From Bacteroidota bacterium (lineage in GTDB: Bacteria > Bacteroidota > Bacteroidia > Bacteroidales > Prolixibacteraceae), in the NCBI GenBank assembly GCA_029265715.1, contig JAJUGZ010000020.1, forward strand, positions 1 to 50,382: 50,382 nucleotides of DNA, read 5' to 3'. Position numbers and translations under genes: made by a program. The notes beneath the pieces are model-generated. The model made no database searches. It saw only the letters and a list, made by a program, of their open reading frames with translations, and was not told where the DNA came from. Of the stretch, positions 26,209 through 32,207 are shown piece after piece. Position 1 is the first letter of the stretch. Every line of letters begins with the position of its first letter.

Positions 26209-27477
26209 TTATCCGATTTCTTTGGTAATGGCAATGGCGGCAATGGTTCCGTCGGCGATGGCGGTGGTAATTTGCCGGTACTTTTTGCTGGTTACGTCGC
26301 CAACAGCATAAACACCATCGATGCTGGTCTTTTTATCTTCGTCGGTAACGATATAACCCCATTGGTCTAGTTTCAGTTTGTCTTTAAACAATTCGAGGTT
26401 GGGTTTTAGTCCGATAAAAACAAAAACTCCATCGGTTGTCAGCGTTTTGGTTTCTTTTGTTTTCAGGTCTTCCACATCAACCAGCATTTTATCGCCTTCT
26501 TTCCGGAAAGCGCGTGGCTCGTGCTCGAACAGGAATTTGATTTTCGGATTGGCAAACGCTTTTTCTTGTGCCATTTTGTTAGCCTGGAGTTTATCGAACT
26601 GGTGCACAATGGTGATTTTTGAGGCAAATTTCGAAATGAAATCGGCTTCTTCAATGGCCGAATTGCCTCCGCCAATCACCACTACTTCTTTATCGACAAA
26701 ATATTTGGCGTCGCAGGTTGCACAATACGAAATTCCCTGGCCTTTGTATTCCATTTCGCCGGGGATATGGAGTTTATTGGGCGAAGTTCCGGTGGCAATA
26801 ATGATCCGTTTGGCTTTGATGGTTTCAAGTCCGTCAATGGTAATCTCTTTTTTGTCGAGGTCAACATGGGTTACATCAACCGCAACTTTATAAGTGGTTC
26901 CGCAACGTTTGGTTTGTTCCGACATATAATGCGAGAGCATGTAGCCTGGCTGCGGATCAATGAACCCAGGGTAGTTCGAAACCATGTGGGTTGTCGAAAC
27001 GTTTCCACCAGGCAGGGCAATGTCGACCAGGACGGTATTAATTTTGGCCTGGCACAGGTATAGCCCGGCCGTCAATCCTCCGGGACCGGCCCCCAGAATC
27101 GCAACATCAACCTGGGTTACTGTTGGTTCAACCGCACTGCTGATGGAGTTCACCTTTTCTTTGCCGATAATATGTTTCAGTTCGCGGATGATTTCCGAGC
27201 GTTTGATCCCTCCGTTCAGCCGGGCACAAACTTCTTCGCCGCCCTGGTAAAACAACAAGGTTGGCGATGATTTAATGCCCAGACTTTCGGCCAATTCCCG
27301 ATTGCCCTGGCGGAAGATCTTTACAAATTTGATTTCTTCCCCAAACAGTTTTTCCAGTCCTTCAAGCTTAGGGGCCAATGCTTCGCACGGAGGGCACTCG
27401 GTCGAATAAAAGTCAACCAGAACATTCTCTCCGGATGAAATGATCTGTTCGAATTCTGATGCATTAATTTCTTTCAT
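26209..27477 (-). CDS. Thioredoxin / thioredoxin-reductase-like fusion flavoprotein
   Basis: This 422-residue protein joins two redox modules. Residues 1-105 form a thioredoxin domain with active site Cys28-Pro-Pro-Cys31 (CPPC in place of the classical CGPC). Residues 122-420 form a thioredoxin-reductase-like domain: FAD-binding GAGPGG at 129-134, redox pair CATC (Cys252, Cys255), NADPH-binding GGGNSA at 269-274 and the C-terminal FAD motif YAVGDV. It could pass NAD(P)H electrons through flavin to the reductase disulfide and on to its own thioredoxin domain. It is the last gene of the minus-strand operon, 38 bases after the DUF1847 gene, and probably keeps the operon's cysteine-rich peptide or proteins reduced. 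That partner assignment is inference; a general thioredoxin-system role is the alternative. Confidence 0.9.
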   Translation of the reverse strand: MKEINASEFEQIISSGENVLVDFYSTECPPCEALAPKLEGLEKLFGEEIKFVKIFRQGNRELAESLGIKSSPTLLFYQGGEEVCARLNGGIKRSEIIRELKHIIGKEKVNSISSAVEPTVTQVDVAILGAGPGGLTAGLYLCQAKINTVLVDIALPGGNVSTTHMVSNYPGFIDPQPGYMLSHYMSEQTKRCGTTYKVAVDVTHVDLDKKEITIDGLETIKAKRIIIATGTSPNKLHIPGEMEYKGQGISYCATCDAKYFVDKEVVVIGGGNSAIEEADFISKFASKITIVHQFDKLQANKMAQEKAFANPKIKFLFEHEPRAFRKEGDKMLVDVEDLKTKETKTLTTDGVFVFIGLKPNLELFKDKLKLDQWGYIVTDEDKKTSIDGVYAVGDVTSKKYRQITTAIADGTIAAIAITKEIG

Positions 27478-27515
27478 TGCTATCTGATTTTTGGTTTTTT
27501 GTCTATTCTCTTAAT

Positions 27516-28061
27516 TTACTGTTCAATACATCTAAGCGGGTCATGGTTGAGTACACGGTCTTTTACCACCAATGCGGTGCAGTCGGCTTGTATTTCTCGC
27601 TGGAACAAAATGTCGTGCCCCAAGCACAAGCCCATAGTTAATACGAGATCAACGCGTTCGTGGTTCAGTTGGGCGGCCTGTCCGATAGGGTTGCACGATA
27701 CCGATTGGTATGCGCTGCCAGGTATTACTTCGTTTTGCGGCAATCCGCTAACAGTGCACGAAACGGCCCTGACTTGGAGGCCGTCAGCCCGCAACAGTGA
27801 AACGATTTGTTGTGCCTGCTTTTCCATGCCGTAACAGTATGCCAGTCCCAGTCGTCGGTATCCCATTCGTTTCGAAAATTCAGAAATCTCCTGAAGTCGC
27901 GATAATGTTCCTGCGCGTCCGTTATCGACTAACGAGGCGGCCGCTTTCAGCAATTCAGCTTCTGCGGAATACTTGGCCAGAAGTTCTGTTTTGCTGGAGG
28001 CTGTAGCCGGGCAGGCTTGGTTCTGACGGCAGCTTTTGGTTTGGCAGGCAGTGCAATCCAT
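27516..28061 (-). CDS. DUF1847 cysteine-rich protein
   Basis: This 181-residue protein of the DUF1847 family has no established function. The N-terminus carries four cysteines in MDCTACQTKSCRQNQAC, a likely metal- or cluster-binding site. Conserved blocks follow: GLAYCYGMEKQAQ, VSCTVSGLPQNE, SVSCNPIGQAAQLN and LTMGLCLGHDILF, each with a cysteine. There is no signal peptide, so it is cytoplasmic. The start at 28061 is preferred because it opens on the cysteine cluster and leaves four bases after the radical SAM stop; an upstream ATG at 28088 would overlap that gene by 23 bases. The context points to metal, metalloid or thiol handling. Confidence 0.8.
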   Translation of the reverse strand: MDCTACQTKSCRQNQACPATASSKTELLAKYSAEAELLKAAASLVDNGRAGTLSRLQEISEFSKRMGYRRLGLAYCYGMEKQAQQIVSLLRADGLQVRAVSCTVSGLPQNEVIPGSAYQSVSCNPIGQAAQLNHERVDLVLTMGLCLGHDILFQREIQADCTALVVKDRVLNHDPLRCIEQ

Positions 28062-28065
28062 CGCG

Positions 28066-29367
28066 TTATTCGTTAAAATAATGAGCAATCCCCAATTCGA
28101 GCAGTTCGGTTATCGGCCGGCAATCATGACTGTTTAATGTCCCGTTATAATTTTTTGCCATCGAGGCGCAGCCACCACCGCAAATCAGGCTCAATTCGCA
28201 GGAACGGCATTTCGGGATTGAAAGCACATCGCGGTTCTGCCATTCTTCAATTGCCCCGGTGTACTTTTTAATTTCCGGATAAAAAGTGCCCAGGCTTTCT
28301 CCCTGCTTACCAACCGTAGCGGTACAGGCATAAAAATTCCCGGTAAAATCGAATGCCCACTCGGTTTTTGTACCGGTACAGGCATCAAACAGCGGAGCCG
28401 GAAGTTCTCCCTGCTCGAACAGAAATTTCGAGATGGAAAACGCCGGTTTGTGAAATTCGCCAATGTGCGGGAAGCGTTTCAACAGTTCGTACAAATCTTG
28501 ATAGAGCTCCAGTCTGGAATACAATCTTTGTTGATTGGACTGGCACTCGTGCAATTCGTAGTTGCGGCCTAGTTGGGTCTTGAAAAGGGGAGAAGCTGTC
28601 CACCCTTTATCGATTGCAAATTGGGCCAGATCGGGCAAATTGCCGATATTTTCGCGGTCGACAACCATCCGGAGATTGACCGGTATACGGTTGGCCAATA
28701 GGTGGTCGATACCTTCAACAATCCGGTCGAATGTCGGGGCTCCGCCTTTCAGGAAACGCCTGCGGTTGTGCATTTCGCGTGTCCCGTCGAGTGTCACTTG
28801 TATTTCGCGGATCAACCCTTTTTTTAGGATATCGATGTAATCGGCCAGATGGTATGCATTGGTTACAGCAGCAATTTCAATTCCGGCCAACGAAGCTTTT
28901 TCGATGATATACGCGATATGTTCTTTGTGTTTGGGTGCATTTAGAAACGGTTCGCCTCCGAAGAGGGTGATATATTTGCGCCGCCCGGCAAACTCGTTCA
29001 GGATATAACTAAAAAACGCATCAATGGTCTGCCGGTTCAGCGACATGGGCTGCTCCTCGTATCCGGCCTGATAGCAATATGAGCAGGAGAAATTGCACGA
29101 GTAGTTGGTAACAAAGAAAATCTGGATTTCGTCTTTTTCGCGGTCATCCAGAAATTTCAGGTACTTTTCGCGAAATAGCTTTTTCTCCCGGGCCGGATCG
29201 GTTACATATCCTTTTTCTGAAAATTCAGGATTCGAAAAATCATTGGTCTGAAGCTGGATCAGTGTTTCGTGATCAATCAGGTCGGCGTTGCCCGACAACG
29301 AATTTACAATGAACCAGTTGTTGGAGTCTTTAACCTTCGAAATAATATTGTATCTGGATAATTGCAT
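28066..29367 (-). CDS. Radical SAM/SPASM-domain peptide maturase candidate
   Basis: This is a 433-residue protein. A short N-terminal region (about 1-45) resembles the leader part of peptide maturases. The radical SAM core starts with CNFSCSYCY (Cys91, Cys95, Cys98), the CX3CX2C motif that binds the catalytic 4Fe-4S cluster, with LFGGEPFL and VTLDGTREMHNRRR after it. The C-terminal SPASM domain has all seven expected cysteines: a CX18C pair containing GX4C (GNFYAC), then CRSCELSLICGGGC (CX2CX5CX3C), and a final cysteine in HDC, ligating auxiliary clusters. SPASM proteins typically modify small peptides or enzymes. A 31-residue cysteine peptide is encoded just upstream, the natural candidate substrate. 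Confidence 0.92.
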   Translation of the reverse strand: MQLSRYNIISKVKDSNNWFIVNSLSGNADLIDHETLIQLQTNDFSNPEFSEKGYVTDPAREKKLFREKYLKFLDDREKDEIQIFFVTNYSCNFSCSYCYQAGYEEQPMSLNRQTIDAFFSYILNEFAGRRKYITLFGGEPFLNAPKHKEHIAYIIEKASLAGIEIAAVTNAYHLADYIDILKKGLIREIQVTLDGTREMHNRRRFLKGGAPTFDRIVEGIDHLLANRIPVNLRMVVDRENIGNLPDLAQFAIDKGWTASPLFKTQLGRNYELHECQSNQQRLYSRLELYQDLYELLKRFPHIGEFHKPAFSISKFLFEQGELPAPLFDACTGTKTEWAFDFTGNFYACTATVGKQGESLGTFYPEIKKYTGAIEEWQNRDVLSIPKCRSCELSLICGGGCASMAKNYNGTLNSHDCRPITELLELGIAHYFNE

Positions 29368-29382
29368 GGTAAAACCTGTTTA

Positions 29383-29399
29383 TTCCTCCAGAGGAGGAA
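29383..29399 (-). repeat. Small hairpin upstream of the radical SAM gene
   Basis: TTCCTCC and GGAGGAA form a 7-bp stem with a 3-nt loop, 15 bases before the radical SAM start codon. The GGAGG arm looks like a Shine-Dalgarno but is too far from the start to act as one. The CCTCC/GGAGG motif recurs in the next hairpin, as in intergenic repeats common in Bacteroidota. Confidence 0.5.
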
Positions 29400-29437
29400 G
29401 GCAAAAGCGATAAAAATCACATGTGGTAAATGAAACA

Positions 29438-29474
29438 CCTCCCCGGCCTCCTCTTTCGGAGGAGTTTGGGGAGG
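29438..29474 (-). repeat. Two-tier CCTCC/GGAGG hairpin between peptide and maturase genes
   Basis: CCTCCCC (29438-29444) pairs with GGGGAGG (29468-29474), and inside it CTCCTC (29448-29453) pairs with GAGGAG (29459-29464). No T run follows on the minus strand, so it is more likely an mRNA-processing or stabilising element, or a REP-like intergenic repeat, than a full terminator. Confidence 0.6.
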
Positions 29475-29477
29475 CTT

Positions 29478-29504
29478 CCGGATGCCTTTAGTCGTGGCAT
29501 CCGG
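29478..29504 (-). promoter_or_regulatory. Perfect 9-bp inverted repeat over the end of the peptide gene
   Basis: CCGGATGCC (29478-29486) and GGCATCCGG (29496-29504) pair perfectly around nine bases that contain the last codons and the stop codon of the cysteine peptide. With the hairpin at 29438-29474 it makes a tandem stem-loop at the 3' end of the peptide coding sequence, able to protect an abundant short peptide mRNA. Confidence 0.6.
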
Positions 29505-29583
29505 CAATGATTTGAGATTGTTTGGCACAGCATTGTGCCTGTTTAACCTTTCCCTTCTGATCTTTCTTTACGAGACTTTTCAT
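29488..29583 (-). CDS. 31-residue cysteine peptide, candidate RiPP precursor
   Basis: This short gene runs from ATG at 29583-29581 to TAA at 29490-29488. The product begins MKSLVKKDQKGKVKQ, a basic leader-like half, and then carries Cys18-Cys19 and Cys29, ending AGCHD. It is 50 bases after the methyltransferase stop and 120 bases before the radical SAM start, on the same strand. Position, size, basic N-terminus and a short cysteine-containing C-terminal core are what is expected of a substrate for the neighbouring SPASM protein. I do not recognise a named peptide family. The start has only an A-rich upstream tract, normal for Bacteroidota. That it is translated is inference from context; hairpins at its 3' end suggest a stabilised message. 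Confidence 0.65.
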   Translation of the reverse strand: MKSLVKKDQKGKVKQAQCCAKQSQIIAGCHD

Positions 29584-29633
29584 TTTTTTTAATTGGTATT
29601 GATTAAACACATATTTGGCGCTGAACTGACCAA

Positions 29634-30278
29634 TCAGCAACAGCAGCTAAATTCATCTTTGATCCCGGTGATGGTGAAGCTCGAAACTTCGATTTCACCC
29701 TTCGGATACGGGTTACTTTCTTCCAGGATGCGGATTTCCTTGAACCCAACCTGCCGGATAATTTTCAAATATTCGTTTTTTGTAATGGCACCGGCCCAAC
29801 ATTCCGACACGGCAACCGGGTCGTTGGCATATTCTTCCGGAACCGGGAATCTCGAATAAATATCGCTAATTACAAAACGACCGCCGTTTTTTAATAGTCT
29901 AAAAATCTCCTGCCACACTCTCAGTTTGTTTGAAACATGGTTCAACGTACAGTTCGAAACAATCAGGTTGGCAATTTCATCTTCGAGTGGGATATGTTCC
30001 AGGTCTGCCTGGATAAATTTTACATTATCAACACCCATTTTGGCGGCTGTTGTTTCTGCTTTCCGGATCATTTCGGCCGTAACATCTACGCCATAAACAA
30101 ACCCGTTTTCCCCGACGATCTCAGCCAGCCGTAAAACATCGGTCCCACGGCCGCTTCCCAGGTCAATACAAACTTCATTTAACCGGGCTTCACTTTTATC
30201 TACTGCTCCACCACACGAAAGGCAGCAGGTTTCCTGAGCTAAAGCGCTATATCTTCCAACTATTTCTTTGGTGTCCAT
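29634..30278 (-). CDS. ArsM-like SAM-dependent methyltransferase with cysteine tail
   Basis: This is a 214-residue class I methyltransferase. The SAM-binding motif is DLGSGRG at 39-45, with acidic Asp65 in YGVDVT. The sequence around it resembles arsenite methyltransferases: an early cysteine cluster (Cys18, Cys19, Cys22 in TCCLSCGG), VSNCTLNHVSNK with Cys110, a DPVAVSECWAGAI block with Cys160 at the place of an arsenic-binding cysteine in ArsM, and the EYLKIIRQVGFKEI helix. Unusually it ends FSCCC. The C-terminal ArsM cysteine block is otherwise not obvious, so the true acceptor may be arsenic, another metalloid, or a thiol of the neighbouring peptide. It is first in the five-gene minus-strand operon behind a good -7 element and palindrome. 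Confidence 0.85.
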   Translation of the reverse strand: MDTKEIVGRYSALAQETCCLSCGGAVDKSEARLNEVCIDLGSGRGTDVLRLAEIVGENGFVYGVDVTAEMIRKAETTAAKMGVDNVKFIQADLEHIPLEDEIANLIVSNCTLNHVSNKLRVWQEIFRLLKNGGRFVISDIYSRFPVPEEYANDPVAVSECWAGAITKNEYLKIIRQVGFKEIRILEESNPYPKGEIEVSSFTITGIKDEFSCCC

Positions 30279-30298
30279 TGTTTACTGATTTATGCCTG

Positions 30299-30306
30299 CA
30301 AATATA
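30299..30306 (-). promoter_or_regulatory. -7 promoter element of the methyltransferase-peptide operon
   Basis: On the minus strand this reads TATATTTG, a perfect match to TAnnTTTG, 20 bases before the methyltransferase ATG. No clear TTTG at -33; that region is filled by an AT-rich palindrome. Confidence 0.6.
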
Positions 30307-30320
30307 AGTATGATTTTTGC

Positions 30321-30346
30321 TTAATTGATATATGTATATAATTTAA
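30321..30346. promoter_or_regulatory. Imperfect AT-rich palindrome, candidate operator
   Basis: The 26-bp segment matches its own reverse complement at 20 of 26 positions, with TTAA ends and a TATATGTATAT core. It overlaps the expected -33 region of the methyltransferase promoter, the usual site for an ArsR/SmtB-type repressor. AT-richness makes chance symmetry possible. Confidence 0.35.
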
Positions 30347-30579
30347 TATGATTCCAGATAAGCTGATTCGTATAACCGGATTGGCTTTTTTTCAAATACT
30401 ACAAAACAGGTTTTTGCCATAAAACAATTTTTTCTTTACTACCGGGCCGTATAAAAAACAGATACTCTAATTTATTGAATTTTAGAATAGTGGTTGCAAT
30501 GAAATACCGTGTTTATTCATTTTTTAGTGTAGGTTTGCTTGAACGATGGGAGAAGCTTGCCTACATCTTGTAATTTATC

Positions 30580-30623
30580 GGAACAGAAACAGATAGTGAA
30601 TTCTGATTATCTGTTTCTATTCC
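30580..30623. repeat. 16-bp inverted repeat upstream of the esterase gene
   Basis: GGAACAGAAACAGATA (30580-30595) pairs with TATCTGTTTCTATTCC (30608-30623), one G-U type mismatch, 12-nt loop. Not followed by T residues; there is no upstream plus-strand gene to terminate, so an operator, leader RNA structure or element remnant is more likely. Confidence 0.5.
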
Positions 30624-30651
30624 GGAAATTGATGTGTCCGGAAATATAAAA

Positions 30652-30686
30652 ATCAATTAGCCGGATCAATGGCCGGATTAATTGAT
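30652..30686. repeat. Second inverted repeat in the esterase leader
   Basis: ATCAATTAGCCGG (30652-30664) and CCGGATTAATTGAT (30673-30686) form an imperfect hairpin with one bulge, ending 33 bases before the esterase ATG. With the preceding repeat it makes a structured leader. Confidence 0.5.
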
Positions 30687-30719
30687 AATTTCGTATGTTA
30701 CTAATTAAACATTTATATT

Positions 30720-32117
30720 ATGGTTAAGAATCTTTGGGCCGTACTCGTTCTGCTGGTCGGCTGCACTTTTCATTCTTTTGGGAAGATTGTTCTTCCTGGC
30801 GTTTTTTCTGATAATATGGTTCTTCAGCAAAACTCCGAAGTTGCTGTTTGGGGATGGGCCGGGCCCTCTGAGAACGTGAAGATTGTTGGGAGTTGGAGCC
30901 CCCTGGATACGATAGTTACGAAAGCTGAACGGGACGCCCACTGGTTAGCGAAGATAAAAACAACAAAAGCCGGTGGCCCATACACCTTGACAATCCTTGG
31001 AAGCAGTAAAATTGAACTGGTCAATGTGATGTTGGGCGAGGTGTGGATTTGCAGCGGACAGTCGAACATGGAAATGAACGTGAACTGGAAGATTTTCAAC
31101 GGGGAGGAAGAAGCTGCGGTAGCCAATCATCCGAACATCCGTTTTTTTCAGGTTCCGAAAATTGGGGCAGAGTACCCGCAGCAGGATTGTAAGGCCCAAT
31201 GGACTGTTTGTACACCGCAAACCATGCGCGAGGCCAGTGCCGTTGGTTATTTCTTTGGGCGGGCCCTTCAGGAAAAGTTGAATGTTCCGGTCGGGCTGAT
31301 CATGTCGGCTTGGGGTGGAACACCTGCAGAAGTCTGGATAAAAAAAGACTGGATTGAGAATGACCCGCTGTTGAAAACCAATGCATACGACGATCATGCT
31401 GCTTGGTGGCCATCGGCTCCCGGAACGAATTACAATGGGATGATAGCGCCATTTGTTCCTTACGGAATCGCCGGAGCCATTTGGTACCAGGGCGAAGCTA
31501 ACCGGATGCGTCCGTATCATTATGCCGATTTTATGAAAGCATTGATCCAAAACTGGCGGGTCGATTTTGGTAAAGAATTTCCCTTTTATCTGGTTCAGAT
31601 CGCTCCATTTAAGTATGGCCCTGACGGAAAGTCGTGGATTGTTCGCGAGCAGCAGGAGCTGGTTACGAAAATAGTTCCGAATACCGGCATGGTGGTTGTT
31701 TCCGATTTGGTTGACAACATTGCTGACATTCATCCGAAAAACAAACTTGATGTTGGAAAGCGCCTGGCCAATTATGCGCTGGCCGAAACCTATCATTTGC
31801 CGCAGGGCGATTATAAAAGTCCGACTTATGCTTCGATGCAGACGGAAAAAGACAAAATCCGGGTTTATTTTAACGACGCTGTTTCCGGCTTGAAATGCAC
31901 AGACAAAGCTCCTTCTAAATTTCTGATTGCCGGGGCCGACCATCAATTTATGCAGGCAAACGCCAAAATAGAGGGCAGCACGGTTGTTGTTTGGTCTGAG
32001 AAGATTAAAAATCCGGTAGCTGTCCGTTTTTGTTTCGACGATACAACCATGCCCGATTTGTTTAGTACCTCCGGGCTGCCGGTGGCGCCGTTCCGTACCG
32101 ATAAATGGGAAGATTAA
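30720..32117 (+). CDS. Sialate O-acetylesterase family protein (SGNH hydrolase)
   Basis: This is a 465-residue secreted esterase. The signal peptide ends near CTFHSFG, and the mature part opens IVLPGVFSDNMVLQQ, typical of the family. The catalytic serine is Ser115 in SGQSNME; Asp336 and His338 in DIHPKNK complete the triad. WGGTPAEVW and WYQGEAN are further signatures. Members remove O-acetyl groups from sialic acids or from acetylated plant polysaccharides; both are possible here. It stands alone behind a 140-base leader with two inverted repeats and is closed by a terminator shared with the convergent flavodiiron gene. Nearness to the PULs suggests it removes acetyl blocks for their hydrolases. 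Confidence 0.93.
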   Translation: MVKNLWAVLVLLVGCTFHSFGKIVLPGVFSDNMVLQQNSEVAVWGWAGPSENVKIVGSWSPLDTIVTKAERDAHWLAKIKTTKAGGPYTLTILGSSKIELVNVMLGEVWICSGQSNMEMNVNWKIFNGEEEAAVANHPNIRFFQVPKIGAEYPQQDCKAQWTVCTPQTMREASAVGYFFGRALQEKLNVPVGLIMSAWGGTPAEVWIKKDWIENDPLLKTNAYDDHAAWWPSAPGTNYNGMIAPFVPYGIAGAIWYQGEANRMRPYHYADFMKALIQNWRVDFGKEFPFYLVQIAPFKYGPDGKSWIVREQQELVTKIVPNTGMVVVSDLVDNIADIHPKNKLDVGKRLANYALAETYHLPQGDYKSPTYASMQTEKDKIRVYFNDAVSGLKCTDKAPSKFLIAGADHQFMQANAKIEGSTVVVWSEKIKNPVAVRFCFDDTTMPDLFSTSGLPVAPFRTDKWED

Positions 32118-32156
32118 CGTACACAGTACTGTCTCTGATGAGCAGACAAAGCCCTA

Positions 32157-32192
32157 TAAAAAATGCCACTCCCAACGGAGCGGCATTTTTTA
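32157..32192. terminator. Bidirectional terminator between esterase and flavodiiron genes
   Basis: AAAAAATGCC pairs with GGCATTTTTT, with an inner TCC/GGA pairing, between two convergent genes. A/T tracts on both sides allow it to work in both directions. Confidence 0.9.
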
Positions 32193-32207
32193 TGAGACAA
32201 TTTTTCG

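Larger units (their letters stand above)
30279..30719. other. Divergent intergenic region
   Basis: It contains, from left to right, the promoter and candidate operator for the leftward methyltransferase operon and two inverted repeats in the leader of the rightward esterase gene. I see no gene here. Confidence 0.6.

Noticed and set aside
28062-28088. DUF1847 start overlapping the radical SAM gene by 23 bases
   Set aside because: The downstream ATG at 28061 opens on the conserved cysteine cluster and avoids overlap; the longer start is not excluded.
29383-29474. Repeated CCTCC/GGAGG units as a CRISPR or tandem array
   Set aside because: Only hairpin arms, no regular repeat-spacer pattern; explained as intergenic stem-loops.
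30279-30719. Possible tRNA or small RNA in the divergent region
   Set aside because: No cloverleaf or TTCGAATC-type arm is visible; the structure seen is limited to two inverted repeats and promoter elements.
30945-31946. 333-codon minus-strand frame inside the esterase gene
   Set aside because: Antisense shadow of a gene with catalytic triad motifs; no family features of its own.
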